Assembly: GCA_964487255.1 (NCBI GenBank)
Contig: CAZAQV010000002.1
Span: 257,312 to 321,311 of the forward strand
Source of the DNA: CAZAQV01 sp964487255
Lineage (GTDB): Bacteria > Myxococcota_A > Polyangia > Polyangiales > CAZAQV01
Length of the DNA stretch: 64,000 nt
Direction: 5' to 3'
Shown here piece after piece: positions 36,005 to 44,281 of the stretch (its first letter is position 1; every line of letters begins with the position of its first letter). Under the pieces are notes generated by a model. That model was given only the letters and a program-made list of their open reading frames with translations, made no database searches and was not told the DNA's origin. Position numbers and translations under genes: made by a program.

Positions 36005-37368
36005 AACGCACTCTGATCGAGAACGCCCTGGTGCTTACCATGGATGCCAAGCGCCGCGTCCTTCGCGCAGACATCCTGATCGAAGGCAGCGCGATCGCAC
36101 GCATCGGGAAGAACCTGGCAGCCAGCGACGCGACCTTGGCGAGCCTGCCACGAAGCCGACGCGTGGACGCAACGAACACGATCGCCATGCCGGGTATCAT
36201 CCAAGCGCACGTCCATGTTTGTCAGACGCTTTTCCGGGGTATGGCCGACGATTTGCCCTTGCTCGACTGGTTGCGCGAACGCATTTGGCCGCTCGAGGGC
36301 GCGCACACGCCGCGGACCCTTCAGACCAGTGCCCGACTCGGCTTGGCAGAAATGCTGCTCGCGGGCACGACCTCTATCCTCGACATGGGAACCGTCCATC
36401 ACCAAGACGCCCTCTTTGAAGTCTTGCAAGCATCGGGCATGCGCGCGTGGGCAGGCAAGGCGATGATGGATGCGGGAAGCGGTGTGCCCAAATCGCTGCG
36501 GGAAACAACTCACTCGAGCCTTCGACAAAGCGAAGCCCTGCACAAGCGTTGGAACGGCAAAAACGAGGGCCTTCTGCATTATACGTTTGCCCCGCGCTTT
36601 ATACTTTCGTGCAGCGACCAGCTCCTTCGAGAAACCGCAGAGCTCGCGACAAGCCTGGGCGCGTTGATTCATTCGCATGCGTCCGAACACAAGGGCGAAC
36701 GCGAAGCCGTCAAGGCCAAGTACGGCACGACCGACGTGCGGGCGTTGGCACGCTGCGGAGTTCAGGGGACGCATACCGTGTTGGCCCACGGCGTTCAGCT
36801 CACCGCGAGCGAGATGAAATTTGTCGCCAAGTCCGGCACGCGCTTCGTGCACTGCCCAAGTTCAAACCTCAAGCTCGCAAGCGGCATTGCGGACGTAAAA
36901 GCGATGCGCGAAGCCGGCATTGTCGTCGGACTCGGTACGGACGGCGCGCCCTGCAACAACCGGATGGAACCCTGGACCGAGCTACGACAGGCTGCGCTAC
37001 TCGCCAAAGGCAAACACTTCGATGCGACGGTGATGAACGCCTGGCAAGCGCTCGAGCTCGCAACCATCGATGGCGCCCGCGCCCTCGGAGCCGAGGCGCA
37101 CATCGGTTCACTTGAGAAGGGAAAACAAGCCGACATCACGCTCGTCGATCTGAGCGGTCTTCACCTGCCGCCCTTGCCAACACCTGGCCAAGACATGGCT
37201 GACGCCACTGCAGCGCTTCTCGTCTACAGCGCCACCGCCGCCGATGTCCGCGACGTCTTTGTGGCAGGCCGGCGCCTGGTCAAGGCACGCAAGCTGACCA
37301 CGCTCGATGCGGAGCAAATCCGCGTCGACGTCGCGCGCGACGCCAAGCTCGTCGCCAGGGCGCTCTAA
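36001..37368 (+). CDS. Amidohydrolase, 5'-deoxyadenosine/SAH deaminase type
   Basis: 455 residues, metal-dependent amidohydrolase (TIM barrel). Metal ligands: QAHVHVCQTLFRG (HxH), HSHASEHKGE, LAHGVQL and the catalytic Asp in GLGTDGAPCNNRM. The family (TrzA/MtaD/DadD) deaminates adenine nucleosides or S-adenosylhomocysteine-type compounds. The position after PNP and cdd suggests adenosine or 5'-deoxyadenosine from radical-SAM reactions as substrate. Specificity remains inference. Confidence 0.9.
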   Translation: MKRTLIENALVLTMDAKRRVLRADILIEGSAIARIGKNLAASDATLASLPRSRRVDATNTIAMPGIIQAHVHVCQTLFRGMADDLPLLDWLRERIWPLEGAHTPRTLQTSARLGLAEMLLAGTTSILDMGTVHHQDALFEVLQASGMRAWAGKAMMDAGSGVPKSLRETTHSSLRQSEALHKRWNGKNEGLLHYTFAPRFILSCSDQLLRETAELATSLGALIHSHASEHKGEREAVKAKYGTTDVRALARCGVQGTHTVLAHGVQLTASEMKFVAKSGTRFVHCPSSNLKLASGIADVKAMREAGIVVGLGTDGAPCNNRMEPWTELRQAALLAKGKHFDATVMNAWQALELATIDGARALGAEAHIGSLEKGKQADITLVDLSGLHLPPLPTPGQDMADATAALLVYSATAADVRDVFVAGRRLVKARKLTTLDAEQIRVDVARDAKLVARAL

Positions 37369-37383
37369 GCGACTTGCAGCGCG

Positions 37384-37566
37384 TCAGTGGCGCGAAAGCT
37401 TCCGCGAGAGCAACCAAAGGACGAGCCCCCACACGAGCATCGCAACGCCAAGCCAAAGAGAGTAGATACCGATGGGGATGGCGAGTATCAGCGCGATCGC
37501 CGCGGCGATACCAAGCCACGTTCCCACCAACGCTTCGTTGCGCGCGCCCACGCCAGAGCATGGCAT
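37384..37566 (-). CDS. Small two-helix membrane protein
   Basis: 60 residues from ATG 37566. Two hydrophobic helices (LGIAAAIALILAIPIGIY, LGVAMLVWGLVLWLL) and a basic tail (SRKLSRH). No Shine-Dalgarno is seen, and no family is recognised. It ends 15 nt after the convergent deaminase. The hydrophobic pattern is unlikely by chance, but expression is unproven. Confidence 0.5.
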   Translation of the reverse strand: MPCSGVGARNEALVGTWLGIAAAIALILAIPIGIYSLWLGVAMLVWGLVLWLLSRKLSRH

Positions 37567-37638
37567 ATCACATGCGAGAACGCCCACGCGGCGCGAAGCT
37601 GCATGGGCGCATTTCGACTTGAGTCGACTGAAATCCCT

Positions 37639-37753
37639 AAGCGACGAGGCGCCGCGAACGCAAGGCAGCGCGAGAACCGGAGCGGAACGTACTTCTGGGG
37701 TACTTGAGCACCGGAAGCACAGCGCAACGAAGCGATCGCGGATGGATCATCGC
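37639..37753 (-). repeat. Dispersed element family B, copy B2 (diverged)
   Basis: It ends directly at the rhodanese gene stop. It keeps the plan of B1/B3 in diverged form (CGCAAGGCAGCGCGAGAACC, GGAAGCACAGCGCAACG) around a variable hairpin with ends GTAC at 37689-37692 and 37700-37703. It belongs to family B by layout and position rather than by close identity. Confidence 0.6.
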
Positions 37754-38248
37754 TTAGCTGTTGGGCGTTTCGGTGGGCTTGCCTGCCTCTTTCCAGCCCT
37801 TGATTCCGGCACGCATGACGTGAACGTTGGTGTAACCGTTCTCAAGCGCACGCTCGGCAGCCGTATCCGAAGCGGTGCACGAGGTGCTCCCGCAGTAGAA
37901 CACAAGCTCAGCGGACTTGTCGGAGGGAAGCTCACTGATTTCGTAACGCGAGCTGGACGTCAAGAGCACAGCGCCGGGCACCACACCCTTCTCTTTGCGC
38001 GTATCGTCCGAGTTGGCGTCGACGGGTACGGCCGATTTCGCTTCAACGGCTGTCGCGACCTTGTCCACGTCCCACTCGTCGTACTTTGCCTCGGCTTCGA
38101 CCTTCTCTTCAGCAGGCTCTTCCTTTTCGGGGGCCGCGGTGGTCTCCGCAGCAGCAACCGGCTCAGTTTCGGGTTGGTCCTTGTCGCAGGCAGCCAACCC
38201 GGAAACGACGAGAACCGCAGAAAGGATTGAAAAACGTTTTTTCAGCAT
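37754..38248 (-). CDS. Rhodanese-like lipoprotein
   Basis: 164 residues. Lipoprotein signal VVSGLAAC (Cys21), then a Glu/Ala/Thr-rich linker of about 35 residues. The rhodanese domain has VPVDANSDDTRKEKGVVPGAVLL and the active loop VFYCGSTSCTASDTAAERAL, with the catalytic Cys first in CGSTSC; a second Cys three residues on is unusual. It ends NVHVMRAGIKGWKEAG. It is probably a sulfur- or redox-handling protein anchored to the envelope. Downstream lies family B element B2. Confidence 0.85.
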   Translation of the reverse strand: MLKKRFSILSAVLVVSGLAACDKDQPETEPVAAAETTAAPEKEEPAEEKVEAEAKYDEWDVDKVATAVEAKSAVPVDANSDDTRKEKGVVPGAVLLTSSSRYEISELPSDKSAELVFYCGSTSCTASDTAAERALENGYTNVHVMRAGIKGWKEAGKPTETPNS

Positions 38249-38316
38249 GGGGGGGAGTCTGGGGCCCGCATCAGCGCTTGTCTAGAGCTTGCGCATCGGT
38301 TCTACTCGCCACTGCT

Positions 38317-39252
38317 ATGGAGCCAGTCGACGAAGGCGGGCGCACCTCGGGGCCCCGACTCAAACCAGCCATCCCGGACGTGGACGGAAAACAGCCGTAC
38401 ATGCCGAAAATTCCATGGAAATGGATCCTTCTCGGCGCTGTATCGATCGGGCTGGTCGCGAGCATTCTATTTTACCTCGGCCGCAAAGCGGACGTCCAAA
38501 CGCGAACGCAGATCGTAGCCACCATCGAAGGGCCACTCGCCAAGCCATCCGAAGCCTATCGAGACTTTCGGGGCAAACTTGAGGCTTGGGTGATCGCAGC
38601 CGCAAAGTCGGACGCTCCAGACAAGCACGTCGATGAACGCCTTCGCTTCTCAGAGCTTCACAAGGGCAAGGGGCTTTACTTGCGCCTTCGCGAAGAAGAC
38701 GCCCAAAGCGCTGAAAAGATCGCCGACGCAATCCGTCGTTTTCAGATCGACGCCATCCCGCGTTGTCTGGGTGCGGCACCAACCTCCCTTCGCACCTTCT
38801 ACGAACAAGGCGAGTTCCTTCTGCCAGGCTGGCAGGACGCAGCCAAAACGGAAATGCAGTCAAGCCAACTCGACGTTCTGAAGATGGAGCTTGAGCTACG
38901 GGCCAAACGCGACCTTCCCAACGTGCTCGAAATGATGAAGTTCGACTACTTCTTGCTCGTCATTCAACGCGGTGAGAGTCGTAAGGACCAACCGGTCGAC
39001 GTCTACCTTTGGAACCTCAAGACCGATAAGAAGCTTCTGTCCATGCGAACCGAAGCCCAAGGCCGACTCGTTCCCGTGCGTCTTCCGGGGGTCAAAGGGC
39101 CGAAAAAAGCGGTCTCCCTCGACTCGCCTGCAGCCCACGACTGTAGCATCGCAGCATCGCTCAAAGAGGCGGCTGGGGAGCCGGCGCTTGAGTTTGGTGC
39201 CAACCTGCCCACCCCTTCGGCCGTGGGTGATGCCGGACTGGACGCACAATAG
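38317..39252 (+). CDS. Single-pass membrane protein, unknown
   Basis: 311 residues from ATG 38317, preceded after 8 nt by a weak TACTCG -10 box. Cytosolic head of about 35 residues, one helix (WILLGAVSIGLVASILFYLG), then an outer domain of about 250 residues with FRGKLEAWVIAAAKSD, a segment CLGAAPTSLRTFYEQGEFLLPGW and FDYFLLVIQRGESRK. No family recognised. It precedes a barrel protein on the same strand by 42 nt, so the two may be co-expressed. Confidence 0.7.
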   Translation: MEPVDEGGRTSGPRLKPAIPDVDGKQPYMPKIPWKWILLGAVSIGLVASILFYLGRKADVQTRTQIVATIEGPLAKPSEAYRDFRGKLEAWVIAAAKSDAPDKHVDERLRFSELHKGKGLYLRLREEDAQSAEKIADAIRRFQIDAIPRCLGAAPTSLRTFYEQGEFLLPGWQDAAKTEMQSSQLDVLKMELELRAKRDLPNVLEMMKFDYFLLVIQRGESRKDQPVDVYLWNLKTDKKLLSMRTEAQGRLVPVRLPGVKGPKKAVSLDSPAAHDCSIAASLKEAAGEPALEFGANLPTPSAVGDAGLDAQ

Positions 39253-39294
39253 TAAGCCTTGGCTCGGCCCTTCCGGTTGCGTTGGAGAAGAACC

Positions 39295-39909
39295 ATGATG
39301 AAAATGCTTGTCGTACAAACTACCATCGCTTCCCTGTTCACGCTGTCATTGTTAGCAAGCCATGTCGACGCACAGACCGTCGACCCAGAGACCCACAAGT
39401 TGCGCATCGAAGGCTTCGGACGCCTTGCTTTTGCGGGTGAGGTGGACGTCGAGGTTGGCAGCACCACGTTTGAGTCCGACCTTGAAGTCGGCCTTGGGTT
39501 TGGCGCGGGCTTCGAGTACGTGCTCCACCGACACTTCTCCGCGGGTGCACGCATCCAAGCACTGTTCACGGAGGTGGAGGCAGACAGCTCCAACCACGCG
39601 GCGTTCGACTTCAACATCATGCCGCGCGCGCGTTTTCCGCTGCCCGATGGCCCGGTCGCGATTTTCGTGGCGCTTCCACTCGGCCTTTCGGTCATCGACT
39701 CCGAACTCGGCGATGGCGCGGACGACACCGAGACCGGTTTTAACATTGCCATCCTCTTTGGAACCGACTTCTTCGTCTCCGAGTCGATCGGCTTCTTGGT
39801 CGAAATGGGCTATCAGTGGCACTTCTTCTCGCGCCAAGCCATCGGCCGCGAACTCGACGTCACCGCCGGGAACCTTCTGCTTCAAGCCGGCCTCAAGTTC
39901 GCCTTCTAG
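39295..39909 (+). CDS. Outer-membrane beta-barrel protein
   Basis: 204 residues from ATG 39295 (ATG 39298 also possible); GGAGAA precedes it. Signal peptide with cleavage near SHVDAQ. The mature part is made of amphipathic strands (HKLRIEGFGRLAFAGEVDVEV, LEVGLGFGAGFEYVLHRHFSAGARI) with a final Phe (LKFAF), the usual end of outer-membrane barrels of about eight strands. No enzyme motif. Tail to tail with the TRAP transporter. Confidence 0.8.
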   Translation: MMKMLVVQTTIASLFTLSLLASHVDAQTVDPETHKLRIEGFGRLAFAGEVDVEVGSTTFESDLEVGLGFGAGFEYVLHRHFSAGARIQALFTEVEADSSNHAAFDFNIMPRARFPLPDGPVAIFVALPLGLSVIDSELGDGADDTETGFNIAILFGTDFFVSESIGFLVEMGYQWHFFSRQAIGRELDVTAGNLLLQAGLKFAF

Positions 39910-39919
39910 CCGAGAATTT

Positions 39920-41449
39920 TTATTCGAGGTCGTCGAGGGTGATCTCGTCGTCGTCGGAGATGCTGTCGAGGTCTTTGGGAGGCTCGCTTGCATCAGCGCC
40001 CGCATCGCTGTCGCCCTCGAGCGCGTCGAGATCGAAATCATCGCCTTCAAGGGCGTCGAGATCAAAATCGTCATCGTCGAAGGAATCAAGGTCGATGGGT
40101 TCTCCCTCGGCGCCATCCTCGAGTGGACGATCGGGTATGGCATCGAGATCGATCGCGTCCTGCTCCACGAATCCTGTGAGGTAGGTCGAGAGGATCGGCA
40201 CGTAGGTGGTGACCAAAAGCGCCACCACGAGAAGACCGATGAACGGAAGCACCGCCTTGTAGAGGAGCGTCACCGGTTTATCAAAACGGAAACTTGAAAT
40301 GAAGAGATTCAAGCCAACCGGCGGTGTGAGATAGCCGATCTCGAGGTTGAGCAAGAACACAATCGCAAGGTGGTACGGATCGACGCCAAAGTGGCGCGCA
40401 ATGGGGATGATGAGCGGGACCACGACCACGATGGCGCTGAAGATGTCCATCAACATGCCTACCACCAGCAGGAATACGTTCAGTACAAGCAAGAACGCGA
40501 TCTTGGAGTCCACGAAACCCTGAATCAGGTCGAGGATTTGGTCCGGAACCTTGGCTTGGATCAAGTACCCAGTGAAGCCGATCGCGGTGGCGAGGATAAT
40601 GAGGATTGCGCCGAACATCGTGACTGCTTCACGAATGATCTTGGGAACATCGCCGCGAAGGGTGATGTCCTTGTAAACAAAGACTTCGACGATGAGAACG
40701 TAAAAGGCCGTAAATGCGGCCGCTTCGTGGATACGCAAGAGGCCCGTGGCAAGACCGCCGACGAGCACAAAAGGAAGCGCGACTTCCCACTTGGCTTTCC
40801 ATAGCGTCTTGAAGGCATGAGCTGTGTCGAACTTGGTCCGTGGAAGCTTCACTTTGATGCCAACGAACGAAGCGTAAATAGAAAGCACCAATACGGTGAG
40901 GATGCCCGGGATGAGTCCTGCCAAAAACAGCTTGTCGATCAGCACTCCACCGACCACGCCGTAAAGAATAAGCGGCAGGCTTGGTGGAAAAAGTAGACCG
41001 AGTGAACCGCCGGCCGTCACCAAGCCCAAGGAGAAACGTTCAGGGTAGCGCTCTTGGATGAGTGCCGGATAGAGCAAGCCACCAATGGCCACGATGGTAA
41101 TGCCGCTTCCGCCGGTGAAGGTGGTGAAGAACGCCGAAGCGCCGAGACAAACGATGGCGAGGCCTCCAGGCATCCAGCCGAGCCAAGCACGAGAGAGTTC
41201 GACCAAGCGCTTCGGCGTGCCGCTCTCGGCCATCAGATAGCCCGAAACGATGAAAAGCGGAATCGTCACCATCAACGGCGAGTCCGCGAACTTTTCGCTG
41301 AACACGTCTTGAACGACCGCATCAAGGGGCGTGTCCGGGTTGTCTGGGAAGAACTCGAAGAGCCCAAGGGAGGCTCCACCAAAGACAGCAAAGAGTGGCG
41401 TACCCAAGATGGCGAAGAGCAAAATGAGAATGACGATAAGGGCGATCAT
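39920..41449 (-). CDS. dctM: TRAP transporter large permease (DctM) with acidic C-terminal tail
   Basis: 509 residues; family members have about 430. The membrane part is typical: TPLFAVFGGASLGLFEF, SPLMVTIPLFIVSGYLM, FTGGSGITIVAIGGLLYP, VLNVFLLVVGMLMDIFSAIVVV and GYLTPPVGLNLFIS. The last 75 or so residues are an unusual Asp/Glu-rich tail that contains two DDFDLDALEGD repeats. It takes up organic acids driven by a sodium or proton gradient, with DctQ and DctP. It overlaps dctQ by 4 nt. Confidence 0.95.
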   Translation of the reverse strand: MIALIVILILLFAILGTPLFAVFGGASLGLFEFFPDNPDTPLDAVVQDVFSEKFADSPLMVTIPLFIVSGYLMAESGTPKRLVELSRAWLGWMPGGLAIVCLGASAFFTTFTGGSGITIVAIGGLLYPALIQERYPERFSLGLVTAGGSLGLLFPPSLPLILYGVVGGVLIDKLFLAGLIPGILTVLVLSIYASFVGIKVKLPRTKFDTAHAFKTLWKAKWEVALPFVLVGGLATGLLRIHEAAAFTAFYVLIVEVFVYKDITLRGDVPKIIREAVTMFGAILIILATAIGFTGYLIQAKVPDQILDLIQGFVDSKIAFLLVLNVFLLVVGMLMDIFSAIVVVVPLIIPIARHFGVDPYHLAIVFLLNLEIGYLTPPVGLNLFISSFRFDKPVTLLYKAVLPFIGLLVVALLVTTYVPILSTYLTGFVEQDAIDLDAIPDRPLEDGAEGEPIDLDSFDDDDFDLDALEGDDFDLDALEGDSDAGADASEPPKDLDSISDDDEITLDDLE

Positions 41450-42216
41450 GGCCTGCCCTCCTCGTCGCTATCACCTTCACCACCATGCTGTTCCGCTTCG
41501 TCCGCCTGCGCCGCCGGGGGCTCCCCCGGCTCTTGCATCTCGGGTGTCGTGGGCGGTGCTTCGGCTTCCTCTTCGAAGTCACCCATCGCGTAGCGAACGC
41601 CTCGCACCAAGAAACGCACCGAAATGACAAAGAAGAGCAACGGCACCACGAACTGAAGCGCGGGGCGCGACGACTGCATCACCATACCAACGCTGGAAAA
41701 CGCCGCGCGCACACCACAGAAGAAGGAAGGTCGAGCGAGATCATTGTTCGCCAACACCTCGTCGCGAGCGTCACATACATGGAGTTCTTCTCCATCCTGA
41801 AAGGTGGCCATTTCAGCGGGAAGGATGCTTCCCTCCTTGGCGATGACTTCGACGAAGATCCATGTCAGGGCGAGAGAAACGAGGCCTGCGACCAGGTAGG
41901 TCACGGCCTTGATGACACGCTTGGCACTCTTGCCAAGCAGTCGGTCCAAAACATCGATCGCGATGTGCTTGTTCGCATGCGTTGCCAGCGACGCACCTAA
42001 AAACGCAAGCCACAGCGTAGCCGTTTGCAAGAAGTGATCGATATTGCCAATCGATTCGAGCGCTTTTTGGGCTGCGTCGATACCGACCCGTTTGGCCAAC
42101 ACTTCCAACAGCGCCTGCGCGAATGCGGCCCCGATCATGACGAGCAACACCACCGCCGAGACTTTCGCCTCCGCGTTGGCTAACCGGTCATCGAGTTGTT
42201 TAAGAGCAGCGCGCAT
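41446..42216 (-). CDS. dctQ: TRAP transporter small permease (DctQ), extended
   Basis: 256 residues against about 160-180 for the family. Four helices as usual (VVLLVMIGAAFAQALLEVL, ATLWLAFLGASLATHANKHI with the conserved H, LVAGLVSLALTWIFVEV, VVPLLFFVISVRFLV). The loop between helices 3 and 4 is about 60 residues longer and carries two Cys (HVCDARDEV, FFCGVR), and the C-terminus has an acidic/Gly tail. Both additions are absent from the ordinary family. Coupled by a 4-nt overlap to dctM. Confidence 0.9.
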   Translation of the reverse strand: MRAALKQLDDRLANAEAKVSAVVLLVMIGAAFAQALLEVLAKRVGIDAAQKALESIGNIDHFLQTATLWLAFLGASLATHANKHIAIDVLDRLLGKSAKRVIKAVTYLVAGLVSLALTWIFVEVIAKEGSILPAEMATFQDGEELHVCDARDEVLANNDLARPSFFCGVRAAFSSVGMVMQSSRPALQFVVPLLFFVISVRFLVRGVRYAMGDFEEEAEAPPTTPEMQEPGEPPAAQADEAEQHGGEGDSDEEGRP

Positions 42217-42334
42217 CGCTCTGTGCCGTGCTTGGTCCCCACATGCCCGAGGGTTAGCTTGGAACGTCGCTCTGCGCTACGCTGATGTCCCCACAAACCT
42301 CTGCGCAAAGTCCGGTCAGCAGCGTGCTTTCAAA

Positions 42335-43330
42335 CTACGCGAGTTTTTCGACCTGCTGCAGCAGGGCCTTCGGGTAGAGCTTCCCGGCGAGCTGGGTGCG
42401 AACTTTGCTCGCGACAGCCTTCCACTCTGCTTCGTGCTTGCCAACGTCCACTTCCTTAACCCCGCGCGAAAGCATCGCACGGTAGGCCTTGTCATCAGAC
42501 TTACGAATGTGACCGCTAAGAAGATTATGCGCACGATCGGCAGAGCTGATCAGGATTTCCCGCAGATCGGCTGGGAGCGAATTCACTTTGTCATTCTTGA
42601 GGATCGTCGCGCCGATGAGAATCGCGCTCGACTGCTTCGTCACGTACTTGCAGTGGTTGTACCACTGTAGAGAAACCGAGGCCAATGAGGACGATGCGAA
42701 GGCATCGACCTGGCCAGTTTGAAGTGCGGTGAGTACTTCATTGACGCCGAGCTTTCGAGGTTTCGCACCTATCGTCTTGAGCATCTCCCCAAAAATATGG
42801 TCTTCGGGTCGCTGCCAGGGAGTCACTTTCTTTAAATCCGAAGGGCGCATCACCGGTTGGTTCGAAAAGAAGCGCGCTTGTCCGACATCGCCCCAGCCCA
42901 TCAACTTGTAGCCCGCGTTCTCAAACTCCTTGTCAAAGTCACCGGCAAGGCCCTTACGAACGCGATCGATCGAAGCGTAGTTGTCGAACAGCCCCGGAAG
43001 TTGCAGAACGAGAACAGGACGCACGACCTGCCCAAGACCTGTGGTGGTAACCGAAGCGCCGTCGATCTGTCCGCTCTTCATTTTGCGGATGTAGTCGCGC
43101 TCATCGCCCTGCGTGCCACCGAGGTAGAACTTCAACTTAAGCTTGCCGCCACTATCCTTTTTGACCGTCCCCTCCCATGCGCGGAAGGCCTTGTGCCAAA
43201 CCGAACCCTTGGGTGCGAGGGATGCAATTCGCAGGGTGTAGGTGTCGCTCGCTCGGATGAGCTTGGGCACACCGACGGCGCCAGTCAGTGCGATTCCTGC
43301 GGATAGCTTGCTAAAGTCACGTCTTTTCAT
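42335..43330 (-). CDS. dctP: TRAP transporter substrate-binding protein (DctP)
   Basis: 331 residues from ATG 43330, with GGAGAT just upstream. The N-terminus MKRRDFSKLSAGIALTG has a twin-Arg, Tat-like signal. Periplasmic binding fold of the DctP family: YTLRIASLAPKGSVWHKAF, FYLGGTQGDERDYIRKMKSGQIDGASV, NQPVMRPSDLKKV, GEMLKTIGAKP and ALQTGQVDAFAS with the substrate-carboxylate Arg expected in RFFSNQP. It delivers an organic acid to DctQM. 118 nt lie between it and dctQ. Confidence 0.93.
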   Translation of the reverse strand: MKRRDFSKLSAGIALTGAVGVPKLIRASDTYTLRIASLAPKGSVWHKAFRAWEGTVKKDSGGKLKLKFYLGGTQGDERDYIRKMKSGQIDGASVTTTGLGQVVRPVLVLQLPGLFDNYASIDRVRKGLAGDFDKEFENAGYKLMGWGDVGQARFFSNQPVMRPSDLKKVTPWQRPEDHIFGEMLKTIGAKPRKLGVNEVLTALQTGQVDAFASSSLASVSLQWYNHCKYVTKQSSAILIGATILKNDKVNSLPADLREILISSADRAHNLLSGHIRKSDDKAYRAMLSRGVKEVDVGKHEAEWKAVASKVRTQLAGKLYPKALLQQVEKLA

Positions 43331-43447
43331 CGATATCTCCGGTTTGGGGCAAACGTACGCATTGGACGTCTGAAATCGGGGCGGATTCAAGCACACACAT
43401 CGAAAAGCGCACGCCGCACTGCGTCACTCCATCGCTTGGGCCGCTTT

Positions 43448-43476
43448 TTGGCGTCACTGGCTTTTTGGAGTATGCG
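43448..43476 (+). promoter_or_regulatory. Promoter TTGGCG - 17 - TATGCG, 6 nt before ATG
   Basis: -35 TTGGCG, 17-bp spacer and -10 TATGCG (43471-43476), then 6 nt to ATG 43483. The upstream TTG start at 43465 would begin inside the promoter, so 43483 is the start. Leaderless. Confidence 0.65.
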
Positions 43477-43482
43477 AGCCTG

Positions 43483-44226
43483 ATGGGGAGGCTACGCCAG
43501 CTTTGTTTTGACTGGAGCCAGTCGCTGCAGCCACCCGCAGCCAGCAGCACCTCAGAAAGGTCCCGAGGCGATGTGGAGCAGCGACTTACGCGGCTGCTCG
43601 GCTACCGTGTCGTCGTCGTCATCACCGACAATCGCCGAAGCGTCATCCGAATGATGCGCAAGAACGGCGGCTATGTCCTACGACTGCACCACATGTTTTT
43701 GCGTGCACCGGACTCCACCCTGGCCGACTTGGCGACCTTCTTGCGGCGATCAAATCGACACGCCAATGCACGGCTCGACCGCTTTATCGACGAGCATCAC
43801 GATCAGATTCGCAAGGGCGTATCGCGCAACATCAAGCTACGGGCCCGTGGAAACGCACACGACCTGCAGTCCATCTTCGACGAGCTCAACGATAGCTACT
43901 TCGAGGGCTCGGTCCGCGCGCGCGTCACTTGGGGCCGAGCGCCAGCTAAGAAACGTCGGCGCAGCTCGATTCGTTTGGGCACCTACTCATCAGACGAATC
44001 GCTCATTCGCATTCACCCGGCACTCGATGCGGACTGGGTGCCCGACTACGTGGTCAGCATGGTCATGTACCATGAAATGCTGCACGCGGTGATTCCTCCG
44101 ATCATGCGTGGCTCGCACAAAGTGTTTCATACGCCAGAGTTCAGGCGTCGAGAGCGCGCGCACCCGGATTATGCGAAGGCATCTCTGTGGGAGGAGAAAA
44201 ACCTCCTCCGCCTGCTTTGCAGCTAG
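43483..44226 (+). CDS. SprT-like zinc metalloprotein
   Basis: 247 residues. An N-terminal helical part is followed by the SprT domain at about 115-240: IFDELNDSYFEG, RRSSIRLGTYSSDESLIRIHP and the zinc motif YHEMLHAVIPP (HExxH), with a third ligand probably in GSHKVFHTPEF. SprT/Spartan-family proteases degrade proteins crosslinked to DNA; bacterial members are poorly characterised. No signal peptide. The start is set by the promoter. Confidence 0.88.
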   Translation: MGRLRQLCFDWSQSLQPPAASSTSERSRGDVEQRLTRLLGYRVVVVITDNRRSVIRMMRKNGGYVLRLHHMFLRAPDSTLADLATFLRRSNRHANARLDRFIDEHHDQIRKGVSRNIKLRARGNAHDLQSIFDELNDSYFEGSVRARVTWGRAPAKKRRRSSIRLGTYSSDESLIRIHPALDADWVPDYVVSMVMYHEMLHAVIPPIMRGSHKVFHTPEFRRRERAHPDYAKASLWEEKNLLRLLCS

Positions 44227-44281
44227 ATTCGGAGCGCCACCCGGCGAGTCGCCAAAGGTATGACATACTGTAACCATGAGC

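Noticed and set aside
35722..36852. 376-codon leftward ORF
   Set aside because: Antisense to cdd and the deaminase, which have clear catalytic motifs.
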